A DNA stretch of 64,000 bases from Plantago ovata (GCA_028274465.1 CM051456.1:77362753-77426752); one strand, 5' to 3'. Positions 1 through 10,471 are shown, counted from the stretch's first letter. The notes: generated by a model from the sequence alone, not told the origin. Program-made: numbers and translations.

Positions 1-101
1 CGATGAGATGCATCATGCGTGCGAGTTCGGAGAACTGGTGACCGATCCTGAAGTCCCGTATCCGAGCAATCCTTCTTATCTTCCGCGGTGTGTCCCGGAG
101 T
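1..101 (+). pseudogene. 5' piece of an unidentified open reading frame, interrupted by a copia insertion
   Basis: Frame 2 is open from base 2 to 100 (33 codons). If the copia element at 102-25189 and one copy of its GGAGT duplication are removed, the frame runs without a stop into 25195-25442. I do not recognise the product: the visible peptide is Pro/Cys-containing, with no motif I can name. It may be a host exon or part of another transposon. The gene is broken by the insertion. The start of the frame lies outside the window. Confidence 0.45.
97..101. other. Target-site duplication GGAGT, left copy (copia)
   Basis: GGAGT directly precedes the TG that opens the copia 5' LTR at 102. The same five bases follow the CA closing the 3' LTR (25190-25194). 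A matching 5-bp duplication shows that 102-25189 is one insertion despite the later nested element and the scaffold gap. Confidence 0.85.
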
Positions 102-1215
102 TGATAGTGTATATGTCCTAGAGACAGTCCTTACTAAGGGCATGGTACCCTTATAGAGGACATATATGTACTATTACACAGGTCAACGTAATATAATATA
201 TGTTTGTTGCATTTTACTATTGAGTATCGCTTTCATATTTTCATATTTCTATTACACTAGGCTGCAGCATGTCATATCTTTATTACTGTCTGTATCGATA
301 TTAAACATGTCCCCTCGGATAGATGACCAATCACATAGATAGTGGGAGCTATGTGAGTTATCATCTATCCCAAACTCTCCCTAGTCGAGGTTCATCTCGG
401 ATGTGGGGGTCTGAATGAACCAGACAAGACTAGTATGCGTGGAGGTTATACTTGTTGGAGCAAGTGTGAGCCGATCCCACGGCCACGGAACGGATTGTTG
501 GACAATCAAGGAACGTTCCCATAACTGCGCATAGTTGTTCGAAGAAGCTTTATCGAACAATAGAAGTACCCACCGGACACTCCAATCGATGTATACTCTA
601 CACCGAAGTGTCTATGGGAACCAGTGAGTTGTCGAAGTGATGCCATTCGTCCTTTGTACTTACAGGACTTTATCATCACATTTGTTGCCCCATATCCTTG
701 GTGGACCCGTCGATGTCAGCTCTGAATAAGCAGCTGACCTAAGACACGATCCAGGATTATGGCTAAATACAAATGGGGGTGATAAGTGATTTTGCGAAGG
801 ATTCATCTCTCAAGTGTAGCACAGGAGAGCACTGCTCATAGTCTGCATAGTTGTGTTGGTAAAGTCACTGGCCAATGCAAATGATATATTATGATGGTCA
901 TAAGTATATCTTAACCAAGCAACTCCCTGAGACGCCCGTGGATGTATTATTAGGATAGACACTTCATCGATCCTAGATACATTCGAGCAAGTCAGATGAA
1001 GGGACGTTACCATCGCCGCATTGAGCGCAACAGGCTTCGCAACGAAAGGGTTAGCTTTGAGAAACCTCTCAAACGTCCTCACGTATTAATATTGCAAATG
1101 GAACCGTCTAGGAATTCCATGTTGCCTAGTCTAGGACTTTCTTAATACGGTGAGGCCCTATGGGTCACACTATGTGGTGATTCAGTCTATCAGAATATCC
1201 TTGAAGATGGAATCG

Positions 1216-1666
1216 CAATTAATTTGGAATTAATTGTGATTGATGGATTATAATTGATTTGGAATTAATTATAATATTTGGTGGCTCAATTAATGATTTG
1301 GAATTATTAATTGAATTGGCTAATTAATTGTATTTTAGTAAATACAATTAAAGATTATATTTTGGAAATATAATGGAGATTTGATTAGAAAGGATATGTT
1401 AATTTAGAATTAACATATGCACTTGGGCAAAATCTACTTGGAGTTTGAATTGCCTTAGAACTATAAGTGGGTCCCAAAATTGGGACCCACCTACTGTCCC
1501 TAGGAAGCACGCACGCGCGTGGATATAGTAGGGGAAGGAGTTTGACTCCTTCTTTTATTAGAAGTCCAAGGGATAAGTTAGATTTTACTGATTGAGTTTT
1601 AATTTGATTGGGAATGAATCTAGACTTGATGTTGGTTTCCTTGTGCGATAAGAATTAGATTCTTAT
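1216..1666 (+). other. Array of triloop hairpins in the copia LTR
   Basis: Consecutive near-perfect inverted repeats, most with a 3-base centre: 1216-1236 (9-bp arms, loop TGG); 1247-1275 (13-bp arms with one G.U, loop TGG); 1287-1313 (12-bp arms with one G.U, loop TGG); 1326-1349 (10-bp arms, loop TAGT); 1354-1374 (9-bp arms, loop TGG); 1394-1418 (11-bp arms, loop TAG); 1467-1490 (11-bp arms GTGGGTCCCAA/TTGGGACCCAC, loop AA); 1534-1552 (8-bp arms, loop TTG); 1648-1666 (8-bp arms, loop TAG). The array recurs in the other two copia LTRs near 24216-24668 and 33592-34038. Function unknown. Confidence 0.75.
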
Positions 1667-1708
1667 TCCTTTACGAAGTCTAATTGCTTATGCTTTAGGC
1701 TTCTATTG

Positions 1709-1713
1709 ACTAC
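1709..1713. other. Target-site duplication ACTAC, left copy (A1)
   Basis: ACTAC precedes TGATGAA at 1714 and follows TTCATCA at 9992 (right copy 9993-9997). The uninterrupted copia LTR at 24711-24720 has a single ACTAC, at the edge of the palindrome CTACTATATATAGTAG. Confidence 0.9.
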
Positions 1714-2961
1714 TGATGAATGTGTATTTTACACTTTCATTCGAGTCTTTTTCACCTATTTTAGCTATCCTCTATGTTAATTTAGCTATATTTTAGTACA
1801 TTTTATTAGAATAGTGTCACGTTTCCCTTTAGATTTTATTTTACAGGTTTGGTTGAAATTCGAAGATTTCTGAGCAATTATATTGAAGTTGACAAGGAAT
1901 TGGTGTTCCAGAAGCCTATTTGGAGTATTTGAATGTTTCCGGATAGGATTTGGAGTCTAGGGGCCGAATCTGGAGGTTAGAAGGCCACTAGAAGTCAGAA
2001 ACCGGGTCCGAAAAGGTGAAGAAATCCAAAACCGCGTCGAAAAACGCGGAATTCCGCAAAAAAGCCGGGGGGCGAATCGCCCCGGAGTTTTTTCGGGGCC
2101 TATATATAGTGCTCAGTTTTTCTCCGAAAATCATATCTTTCCAGACCTACTTTCTCACCTCTCTCTATTTAGGTAGGAACTTCCCGGGGCCTGTCCTGGG
2201 AGTTCTGTAGCTTAGGGGATACTTTTTCATAGCAGTTTGGAGCTCGTAGGACCGCAATCATCCGGAGATTGACAACCTTCGGTAACTTTGTATCTTACAG
2301 TTTTATTTTACTTATTTTATATTCTTTCAACATGTTTTCTTCTATGATTTCTGTTGTTTGCATGCCTATTATGAGTAGCTAAATTTATCGTTGGTTGTAG
2401 TATGTGAATTCTTAGCGAAGGGAAGATAATCATGCTAATGGCTATATCGTGCATTATACTCCGTGTCATTGCTTTATTTCGTTGATCAGTTGTAACCAAA
2501 ATTCTCGTATGTTGTATTGATTATTATGCACAATTGGACACTAGTCGACCATCAGACCAATTATCTTCGTAGTGTTGAATAATTACGAAACACATTAGGA
2601 CAATCGTGATTGACTAGTCAGACCAAATTATCTTCGTAGTGCTTAATACTTACAACAGGACACTAGATTGATTCAAAGATCTCTATGCAAGACCGAGGAA
2701 TTTATGCATGATTATCGACCCATTATGTTAAGAAGGACCATACTATCACCAATCTCCATTATCTGCTAGAAACCCCCTATTGCTATCTGTCTGCTGTTTT
2801 ATATTCTCTTGTTAAATAGATAAAGCAAGTTATAGTCCTGAGAGAACGACACTCGAGTCATTCTACTGCTACACTACGGTTTTCGTTGTAGTTGTGGATT
2901 GCCTTTGGCTAATAACAAATTTATTTGAGTGAATCGGGACTTGACAAATCTCCGTTCATCA
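1714..2961 (+). repeat. A1 5' LTR
   Basis: It begins TGATGAATGTG and ends CCGTTCATCA immediately before the primer site. The first bases form a triloop hairpin (GTGTA-TTT-TACAC at 1722-1734). A GC-rich hairpin (GGGGCG-AAT-CGCCCC, 2069-2083) lies just upstream of the TATA motif. It differs from the 3' LTR at 8720-9992 by scattered substitutions and short indels, including the loss here of one of the two GC hairpins. Confidence 0.9.
2101..2108 (+). promoter_or_regulatory. TATA box of the A1 5' LTR
   Basis: TATATATA lies about 17 bases downstream of the GC-rich hairpin, in the expected U3 position. The same arrangement appears at 9127-9134, 16148-16155 and 36995-37002. The transcription start is not determined. 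Confidence 0.55.
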
Positions 2962-2964
2962 AAT

Positions 2965-2982
2965 TGGCGCCGTTGCCGGGGA
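2965..2982 (+). other. A1 primer-binding site
   Basis: TGGCGCCGTTGCCGGGGA begins three bases after the LTR end. It is complementary to a tRNA 3' end of the plant tRNA-Asp type (inferred from memory), as expected for Athila/Tat elements. Confidence 0.7.
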
Positions 2983-3130
2983 CTATACTCCTTTTTTCTG
3001 TTTAATTTGTTTATATTTACAGCTTTAGATTCCTAATTCTATTAGTTTTAGTTTTCCTTTTTAATCTCTCTCTGATACTGCTTCCCTAGTTTGTTTCTAA
3101 TCACCTTTCCTAGTCTGTTACAGATAGTGT

Positions 3131-5290
3131 ATGCCGCATACACGTTCTGCAGGTACACCTCTTGCTAATTCAATTGCTGAGATCGACAGAGTCTATCACC
3201 AAAGAAGGCGACTACTTGAAAGGCGCGCACTAGAGGAAATAGAGGAAACCGATTTCTCTGAATCTCTACTTAGTCTCTTCAAGGAAATCGACGGAATGGC
3301 AGAAGCTAGACCACTGAAGGCATGGGTACAACCCACCAAGGATCGTATGAGGGGACCGGCGATTGTTCTTTCGTCCGCAACACGAGATCTGGAGATCAAG
3401 AACCACGCATTCCAACAACTTCCGAGGTTCTATGGCTTATCAAGGGAAGATGTGATGGGGTATTTGCACGATATCGATGATTTCGTCAACCAACTCCCAC
3501 GACCCGGAGCTGACATAACAACGGATGAGTTGAGGATGAAGGTTTTTGCTATGGGACTTGGCGACAGAGCCAAGTCATGGCTGAGTTCTCTTCCAGCATG
3601 CTCGCTGGACACTTGGGAAAAGGTTTTTTCAGCTTTCATGGAGAAATACTTGCCTCACACCTTGACCACCGCGCTTAAGGCGCAAATCACTGGATTCAAA
3701 CAGGACTATGATGAGACCATCTACACCGCGTTCGAAAGGTTCCAAGATCTCACGAACAAGTGCCCTCACCATGGTTTTGAACTTTCCGACCTAGTCCAAC
3801 ACTTCTACAATGGAATAACCTTCGAGAACCAACAACTGGTGGATTTCCAATGCCGAGGCAATATTTGGGAGGAAACCGCAGAAGCCGTCTGGGCAGTTTT
3901 CGAAAGGCTTGCTAAGGGTTCGCAGTTCAAGGACCCAAGAGCAATGGTTAGGAGACGTGGACCTGAAGCTCCATCGACTCAAGAAGCCCCTATGTATAGG
4001 GAGAATGGGGATCAATTCGAGTGCTTTACCAACGAATTGAAGCAAGTCCTCAAGAGCGCCACCGGAACAACTGTTTCGAACGAAGTATGCCGAATATGCA
4101 AGAACTATGGGCATGGGGCTCATATGTGTAGATCGGAGCTGGCATACGATGATGGCAACTGGTCTCGAGGAAGTGAAGAAGAAGTCTTTTCTACGGAGTT
4201 TGGTACTCAAGAAGTTAGCTACGGACAAGACGGTAGGAATCCTCGAGGTGGATTTTGGAGAAGAGGATACCGTAACAATCAAGGATATGCACCGGCTAAC
4301 CAAACTTATGGACCTAACCAAGACCGTAGTAGGCTAAACTATGGTAATGATCACTGCGAAAACCCCGCTCCGAAAGAGCGACAGAAGTCGAAGTCGGCTG
4401 AACTGATGGAGAACTTGCAGAAGATGGTTGATCACACACAGAGTTTTCTCAAATGTTATGAAGAAGATTCCGAGAAAACTAGGGCAAGGCTTGATAATTT
4501 GGAAGAGAGCACTAGGCTTGCCCATCAAAAGATGCAAGAGTTGATCGACCGAGGAGCAAGTAGGGAGCAAGGCAAACTGCCCAGCAACACTGAGAAGTCG
4601 TTGTCCATCAACTTAGTGGGTGATCTACCTGTTGAAATCACCATCAAGAAGGTTGCTAAGTGCGAGAGTTGCAAGAGGGAACTGCCCCCACAAGCCGAAG
4701 AAGAAGAAAAGGACCTTGGTACTAACAAGAGTGAAGAGGAGCGAAAGGATCCCGAGCCACTCCCTGAAAGTTTCGATGTTAAGGTCGGGATTGGGGAGCT
4801 TGAAGATATCCGAGCCACACTAGACACAAGATCCTACTCTAATGTGCTCCCTTTGAATGTTTTCGAGAAGAGTAACCTTGGAGAACTAACTGTGCATAAG
4901 GATATTGTGCAACTGGCGGATGGATCCCTTGTGAAACCCGAAGGCATTGTGAAGAATGTATTAGTCAAAATTGGTGAAGCCTCTGTCTACACCGATTTTG
5001 TAATTATGCCAGCATCCGCACCAGGAACGGGGGACGTCATACTCTTAGGACGAACATTCTTGACAAAGCTACGCACCGTAATGGACATCTACCAAAGGAC
5101 TTGCACTATCGAAGTGGATGGCAAGCAACATGTGTTGCAAGCCATATCCGATCCACCTGATCCACCAGATACTTCTAACACTATTGATTACAGTGGTCTT
5201 AACGTCTATGTTCACTCTTATTCACAGGATCGAGGCACGGGAAGGAGACTCATGAAGGGGAAGTCTAGTACCCTCAGAAGGAAAAGATAG
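3131..5290 (+). CDS. gag-protease polyprotein of A1 (719 aa)
   Basis: This is a structural capsid protein joined to a retropepsin-like protease and lacks polymerase. The start MPHTRSAG matches the start of the related B family (MPRTRTGG). The capsid domain (roughly residues 90-270) contains RAKSWLSSLP, then a CX2CX4HX4C zinc knuckle, CRICKNYGHGAHMC (about residue 320). A charged coiled-coil-like stretch (about 420-480) is followed by the protease. The protease motif here reads D565-T566-R567-S568, whereas the other copies have DTGS. The catalytic Gly is therefore replaced and the enzyme is probably dead, although the frame is intact. The flap/C-terminal motif ILLGRTFL is present. The protein ends in a basic tail, 46 bases before a conserved hairpin. 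Confidence 0.85.
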   Translation: MPHTRSAGTPLANSIAEIDRVYHQRRRLLERRALEEIEETDFSESLLSLFKEIDGMAEARPLKAWVQPTKDRMRGPAIVLSSATRDLEIKNHAFQQLPRFYGLSREDVMGYLHDIDDFVNQLPRPGADITTDELRMKVFAMGLGDRAKSWLSSLPACSLDTWEKVFSAFMEKYLPHTLTTALKAQITGFKQDYDETIYTAFERFQDLTNKCPHHGFELSDLVQHFYNGITFENQQLVDFQCRGNIWEETAEAVWAVFERLAKGSQFKDPRAMVRRRGPEAPSTQEAPMYRENGDQFECFTNELKQVLKSATGTTVSNEVCRICKNYGHGAHMCRSELAYDDGNWSRGSEEEVFSTEFGTQEVSYGQDGRNPRGGFWRRGYRNNQGYAPANQTYGPNQDRSRLNYGNDHCENPAPKERQKSKSAELMENLQKMVDHTQSFLKCYEEDSEKTRARLDNLEESTRLAHQKMQELIDRGASREQGKLPSNTEKSLSINLVGDLPVEITIKKVAKCESCKRELPPQAEEEEKDLGTNKSEEERKDPEPLPESFDVKVGIGELEDIRATLDTRSYSNVLPLNVFEKSNLGELTVHKDIVQLADGSLVKPEGIVKNVLVKIGEASVYTDFVIMPASAPGTGDVILLGRTFLTKLRTVMDIYQRTCTIEVDGKQHVLQAISDPPDPPDTSNTIDYSGLNVYVHSYSQDRGTGRRLMKGKSSTLRRKR

Positions 5291-5335
5291 GCAAAGACAG
5301 GAGTCGAGTAAGAGAGTTTAAACAATGGCGCTATA

Positions 5336-5349
5336 CGGGAGGCAACCCG
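5336..5349 (+). other. Conserved hairpin after gag-pro (loop AGGCAA)
   Basis: CGGG-AGGCAA-CCCG lies 46 bases past the gag-pro stop. The same loop with different, still paired arms occurs after every gag-pro frame in the window (42224-42241, 45754-45771, 55739-55756, 63464-63481). It may be a known Athila-type motif. Role unknown. Confidence 0.6.
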
Positions 5350-5554
5350 GGGTTTTTTATCGCTTTCTTTACCGATTTATTGCATGCATTCATACTTGAA
5401 CAATTTGATTTTCATATGCGAATTTGTTCATGTCTGTGTCGTATATGATTTTGTTTGAGTGAGATTTTTCGAGTGGTTTTTTGAAAAAATTGGTTTCGGA
5501 GATTAAAACCGCATTTTCTGACGTCGGGAACCGTCTCCCCGTATTGGGGAGCAC

Positions 5555-5592
5555 GGGGCGAACCGCCCCGCACGTGGGGCGAACCGCCCCAC
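5555..5592 (+). repeat. GC-rich triloop hairpins in A1, internal copy
   Basis: Two adjacent hairpins with the same centre: GGGGCG-AAC-CGCCCC (5555-5569) and GTGGGGCG-AAC-CGCCCCAC (5574-5592, 8-bp perfect arms). Similar hairpins lie in the LTR upstream of the TATA box. They precede a pyrimidine-rich leader and an intron-like stretch leading to the second frame. Confidence 0.7.
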
Positions 5593-6334
5593 GGTCCCAG
5601 AACTTCAAAAACGCGGATTTCATCCCCAAATCCTTATTTTCTTCATTCTTCTTCATCCATCCTCCCAAAAAACCCGAAAACTTCGATTTTACATCTAAAT
5701 CTTCATAACTTCTTCATTTCTTGACCAAATTGAGTGTTCTTTAGCTTAATTCGAAGCCTATTACATGATCTATCATCCTATCCGAATAGATTTCATCCTA
5801 ATTCGTTAGATTTGCAGATCTGAGGTATCATCCTTAGAACCCTAATTTTCGAATTTGGGGGGTTTTTTAATTTGAGCTTCAATTATGCTTATTTGATGCA
5901 TGGGTATGTTGTTTGTATGATTAGACATGTTATTTACTATCAATTGCATGCTCAATTTTGCTTGGATTGTTGATTTAGGTATTTTGCTGCTAGATGATAT
6001 ATCTTGTTCTACAATATGTCTTTATCTTTGATTTCTTGCATATGATTGTGTTTATTGACGTAATGTTGGTGGATTTGACGATAGAATGCTTAATTGTTGA
6101 GTATGAGGATTTATGATGATTGGATTTTTCGCTGCTATGGTATGAATTGAGCCTTGTTATCAAGGATATTGGTTGTCTAGTAAAAGCATGATGTGATGTA
6201 TCGCATGTAGTAGTTACGTTGGTATGTTGCATGATGAAGAAGCTAGGCTAGACATTGCGGTTTGGGGAGTTCGATTGTTGATTTTATCACTTGTGTGTTT
6301 CACTTTTACACTAGTATGTATTTAAGTCAGTTTT
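5593..6334 (+). other. A1 leader-like non-coding stretch with possible intron
   Basis: No frame of note. A pyrimidine-rich stretch is followed by GATCTGAG|GTATCATCC near 5818-5834, which looks like a splice donor. A possible acceptor, GGTTGTAG|GTACC, lies near 6359-6371. This suggests a spliced mRNA for the downstream frame. The splice sites are inferred by eye only. Confidence 0.35.
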
Positions 6335-6754
6335 GTGTCATACAAGGTGCTAACAGCTGGTTGTAGGTACCATACCAAGGGAAGGGAGCATTCCCGTATG
6401 ATTGCTTTGAAGCACCATGTCAAGGAAGGTGATCTCGCTAGATTTGCGTTCGAGCCAAGGGGTTTTGCAACAACGTCGTGGATTATCCAAGAGGAGGAGC
6501 TAGAGTACACCTGGAGTAAGGACTCCTATGCCTATTCATGCACCACCGAAGGGACAGAAACCATTATTACATCATCACTCCATCACGAGGACTGCAAAGT
6601 TCGAGTGAACTGGAAGGCACCGGGACATTCTCGCCGCGACGGATTCAATCTTGAGTTCGTAGTTGCTAGAAGATTCCGAAGCGCTAGCTTGGTTCCAAAA
6701 CATAATGACATGGGTACCCAGTCCCTCGTTGGGGCGCCCCTTGCCTGCCTCTAA
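6335..6754 (+). pseudogene. Second-frame remnant of A1 (139 aa open frame, unknown product)
   Basis: The open frame begins MSYKVLTAG and is kept at the same length in A2 (46728-47147). The first ~12 codons probably precede a splice acceptor, so the true coding part may start inside. I recognise no domain. Differences between the A1 and A2 copies mostly change the amino acid, which argues against selection after the copies arose. A short acidic frame follows at 6948-7142 (Asp/Asn/Ser-rich). Together they may be the degraded equivalent of the second frame in B2, but I see no clear sequence similarity. Confidence 0.35.
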
Positions 6755-7797
6755 AGTAAGCATCATATAGACATTGGTCGGAGCAACAGTGGAGAATGTG
6801 GTCGAAATTGGAGAAAAAGGTAGAAGACTTCTGAGTATCCGAGCAGCTTACTGTAACCTTCTCGTGGTGTAAAACGTTGGAGGGGGAGGTCCTGATACCA
6901 CTGCCCTTTCCCCTTCAACAGTTCACATCCTATTAGAAGGCTACAGGATGGAGGATTCCATAACAGCGGCGGCTAATCTTGAGAATTCTACCTGCCACTG
7001 CAACTCTACTGGCGATGATGATGGTGACAGTAGTGACAATGAAGGCCATACGGGCAATGATGATTCTGATAGAGGAGTTGTTCCTGTCCGACCTAAAAAT
7101 GGAACTACCGCACCCACCAGAAGACCTGATGACACCCTATAAAGCTCACAGAGGAGGCCCAATAAATAACAAGCAGCATACTCAGCCGATCGAGGACAAA
7201 CAATGGGGTAACAAGTAGTATCACATCTTATTTCCTCATTTTCTTACTGCTAGGGACTAGCGTTAATTTCATGAGGGGGGATGGGATTTAAGTGATCTGA
7301 TGTTGTTAGTTTGGAGCTTGACATTGGTAGGCTGAGTATAGTACCTCGCATGTTTTATTCGTCTGCATTTGCATCTGCACGTTTACTGCTTTCTTATATT
7401 TTTTAGGTTGCATTCATTGCATTCATCCTAGGATAGTTTTGCATGTTTTATATGGAGTGTATTGCCGAATTTTTGAACTTTTTTATTGGGTAGACCAACT
7501 AACTATTCCATTAATCGTATGCTTCATCTCTATGAATTTGTTTGAGGTCTGTCTCGCTTGGCTTGTCACATTTATGTATTGCACTTAGTTAAGCTTGGTA
7601 GTCTCGACATCACTTAGTGGTGTTTTCTCTACTGCGGTTCACGAAGGCCTTTATAATAGGATGATGCATGTTAGGGTCTTATGGTTGTTTTCCCGGGTAA
7701 TTATGTACCTAAGAGGCAACAAGTCTTCACCATGCTTTGAGATTGCTAAATGCCTAGGAAGGAGGTAGTGTGAGGTTTTGTGATCCTTTGTTTATAA
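6755..7797 (+). other. A1 non-coding region between second frame and hairpin/PPT repeats
   Basis: Apart from the short acidic frame at 6948-7142, I see no gene. The sequence is closely matched at 47148-48190 (A2) and in part in B2 (58800-59256), for example the shared stretch around TTTTTTATTGGGTAG, so it is an inherited part of the element body. Confidence 0.5.
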
Positions 7798-7937
7798 CCT
7801 ATTCTTCCGAATAGGTTTGGGGAGGGGGTTACACCATCGTTAGACTTGTTTCTGTTTTCCATTTTCGTATCGTGAGTTTATTTTTCTTTTTCGTAAATTT
7901 TGTACTCCAACCTATTCTTTCGAATAGGTTTGGGGAA
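7797..7937 (+). repeat. Two hairpin + polypurine-like repeats (A1)
   Basis: Arms AACCTATTC and GAATAGGTT with loops TTCC (first, ~7797-7817) and TTTC (second, ~7909-7930) are each followed directly by TTTGGGGAGG- or TTTGGGGAAG-like purine runs. The purine run resembles the true polypurine tract at 8707-8717. The module occurs twice in A2 and three times in B2. Confidence 0.7.
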
Positions 7938-7982
7938 GTCGTGTGAGTCGTTTTGTTTTTCTTTGTTATGCTACTGCTAGCT

Positions 7983-8105
7983 AAAAAAAAATTTCGAAAA
8001 AAAAAAAAAAAGAATTCCAGAAAAAGAAAAAGAAAAAAATCTGGAAAGAAAAAAAAAGAAAAAAAGAAAGACCCCAAAAAAGCAAAGAAGGGTCCAAAAA
8101 AGAAA
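7983..8105 (+). repeat. Purine-rich (A/G) low-complexity tract
   Basis: The tract is almost entirely A and G, ending in a GACCC...GGGTC inverted repeat (about 8069-8094). Homologous tracts lie at 48365-48490 and 59512-59635. Frames on the minus strand here (Phe/Leu-rich) are by-products of composition. Confidence 0.75.
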
Positions 8106-8706
8106 AGCCAAATAGCAGTTTAGCAAAGTGTTAAGTCTTTTCCATTTTTGGTATTGTTCATAATCGTGTTGTAATTTTTTATTTTTTATCTTTTTTGTCT
8201 TGAGTGTCATCTGTTCTAGACCACCCTCGTCCTGCCATTCATGAAGTGGTGAATAGTGTAAGACTTTACTTGAGAGATGGGTAGAATAGGGGAGTGTTAT
8301 CTTTTATAGGGAACCCTCCTTCGTTTGATGAGAGCCAGTACTGGTTCGACCTCTTTTGAGGAAAAGTCTTAACATGGTGGAACAGCAGTAAGTCCTCAGT
8401 GTCATAGGCACGGGGCAACCATTCGTATCTTAGCATGCATCATTACGTCGTCACTGACTAGGTCCAGGTAGAGAATGTTACGAGAGACTATCTTGTCTTG
8501 ACATAAGTGCTTATTTGGATATGTATAAGTCAATCGAGGTATTCTTCGACCTATATTCATGCTTTGATTCATATGGTTTTTGTTCATATGTTATTTGACA
8601 GATTCAGTAGATTAGTTCATTTTATTTGGCATGAGATTCCATTTTGTGTCTTGCATGTTTTTTGTATTAGAGTCTAGCTTAGTTGCTTGAGGACAAGCAA
8701 AGGTTC
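8106..8706 (+). other. A1 3' internal non-coding region
   Basis: No gene visible. It ends with the hairpin TTGCTTG-AGGA-CAAGCAA (~8683-8700) just before the polypurine tract; the same hairpin occurs in A2, and in B2 with matching bases. Confidence 0.55.
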
Positions 8707-8717
8707 GGTTTGGGGAG
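8707..8717 (+). other. A1 polypurine tract
   Basis: GGTTTGGGGAG lies two bases before the 3' LTR start TGATGAATG at 8720. This is the expected plus-strand primer site. Confidence 0.7.
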
Positions 8718-8719
8718 TT

Positions 8720-9992
8720 TGATGAATGTGTATTTTACACTTTCATTCGAGTCTTTTTCACCTATTTTAGCTATCCTCTATGTTAATTTAGCTATATTTT
8801 AGTACATTTTATTAGAATAGTGTCACGTTTCCCTTTAGATTTTATTTTACAAGTTTGGTTGAAATTCGAAGATTTCTGAGCAATTATATTGAAGTTGACA
8901 AGGAATTGGTGTTCCAGAAGCCTATTTGGAGTATCTGAAGGTTTCCGGATAAGATTTGGAGTCTAGGGGCCGAATCTGGAGGTTAGAAGGTCACTAGAAG
9001 TCAGAAACCGAGTCCGAAAAGGTGAAGAAATCCAAAACCGCGTCGAAAAAAGCGGAATTCCGCGAAAAAGCCGGGGGGCGAACCGCCGCAGCATGGGGCG
9101 AACCGCCCCGGAGTTTTTTCGGAGCCTATATATAGTGCTCAGTTTTTTTCCGAAAATCATATCTTTCCAGACCTACTTTCTCACCTCTCTCTATAGTTTT
9201 AGGTAGGAACTTCCCGAGGCCTGTCCTGGGAGTTTTGTAGCTTAGGGGATACTTTTTCATAGCAGTTTGGAGCTCGTAGGACCGCAATCATCCGGAGATT
9301 GACAACCTTCGGTAACTTTGTATCTTATAGTTTTATTCTACTTATTTTATATTCTTTCAACATGTTTTCTTCTATGATTTCTGTTGATTGCATGCCTATT
9401 ATGAGTAGCTAAATTTATCGTTGGTGGTAGTATGTGAATTCTTAGCGAATGGAAGATAATCATGCTAATGGCTATATCGCGCATTATACTCCGTGTCATT
9501 GCTTTATTTCGTTGATCAGTTGTAACCAAAATTCTCGTATGTTGTATTGATTATTATGCACAATTGGACACTAGTCGACCATCAGACCACTTATCTTCGT
9601 AGTGTTGAATAATTACGAAACACATTAGGACAATCGTGATTGACTAGTCAGACCAAATTATCTTCGTAGTGCTTAATACTTACAACATGACACTAGATTG
9701 ATTCAAAGATCTCTATGCAAGACCGAGGAATTTATGCATGATTATCGACCCATTATGTTAAGAAGGACCATACTATCACCAATCTCCATTATCTGCTAGA
9801 AACCCCCTATTGCTATCTGTCGGCTGTTTTATATTCTCTTGTTAAATAGATAAACCAAGTTATAGTCCTGAGAGAACGACACTCGAGTCATTCTACTGCT
9901 ACACTACGGTTTTCGTTGTAGTTGTGGATTGCCTTTGGCTAAATAACAAATTTATTTGACTGAACCGGGACCTGACAAATCTCCGTTCATCA
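8720..9992 (+). repeat. A1 3' LTR
   Basis: TGATGAATG to TTCATCA, 1,273 bp. Two GC-rich hairpin units lie around 9071-9109 (GGGGCG-AAC-CGCCCC at 9095-9109), followed by TATATATA at 9127-9134. A GAGAACGACACTCG motif near the end is shared with family B LTRs. Confidence 0.9.
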
Positions 9993-9997
9993 ACTAC

Positions 9998-10470
9998 TAA
10001 ATATAGTAGACTATTAGAGAGTTTTTGACACAGACTAGAATAGACTTTGACAGTCATTCTACCTAGTTTCTTAGAGAAAATAAAAACTCTCCCCTCCTCT
10101 TCAGCCACCGGCGCGCGCGCCACCACCGGAGGAATTGCCGCCCCGTCTTCTTGGTCACACAAAGATTATCCTAGCATTCTTCCGATAGGTTGTTCATCCG
10201 TGGATACCAAGGTTGAGGTTCTAAGAGCTGGAAACTAACTCTTATTGTCTTGCAGATATACAGAGTATTGCAGATATCTTCGACTTCGACGAAGGAGAAG
10301 ATACACCGGAATATTACGAAGACTTGGAAGCTGCTTTGGAAGTAAGGTTAGTCTTCAAATTGACGTGTTTATATATATACGACATATGCATAATCAATTA
10401 ACCTGTATGTTAAGAAAATTTTTGAAATTCCGCTGCGTCCTAGGGGTAACTCTGACCATATTTTCTTACA
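9998..10470 (+). repeat. copia-1 5' LTR, part 2
   Basis: The copia LTR resumes after the second ACTAC and ends TTTTCTTACA one base before the primer site. It matches 24717-25189, except that the 3' copy has a few extra bases near TGCGTACCC. Confidence 0.88.
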
Positions 10471-10471
10471 G

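Larger units (their letters stand above)
102..1713 (+). repeat. copia-1 5' LTR, part 1 (before A1 insertion)
   Basis: This matches the uninterrupted 3' LTR at 23112-25189 up to the point where A1 enters. The LTR continues at 9998-10470; without A1 and its duplication it is about 2,085 bp. It carries a dense array of short hairpins at 1216-1666. Confidence 0.9.
1714..9992 (+). mobile_element. Athila/Tat-like non-autonomous LTR retrotransposon A1, nested in the copia 5' LTR
   Basis: The 8,279-bp element has LTRs of 1,248 and 1,273 bp, inverted ends TGATGAA/TTCATCA, a primer site resembling the Asp-tRNA 3' end and a polypurine tract. It is flanked by ACTAC. Between the LTRs there is one long gag-protease frame, then about 3.4 kb with no reverse transcriptase or integrase sequence that I can find. 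Its gag, primer site and downstream non-coding third resemble the plant Athila/Tat branch of Ty3/gypsy; that assignment rests on remembered family features. It would need proteins from an autonomous partner to move. The two LTRs are very similar, so the insertion is fairly young. Confidence 0.85.

Noticed and set aside
810..1082. Minus-strand 90-codon frame in the copia LTR (also 23812-24084 and 33184-33456)
   Set aside because: Inside LTR sequence and present in each LTR copy only through element duplication; no recognisable domain.
7829..8210. Phe-rich minus-strand frames (also at 48252-48588 and 59216-59641)
   Set aside because: They read the A/G-rich tract backwards; no family similarity and composition-driven.
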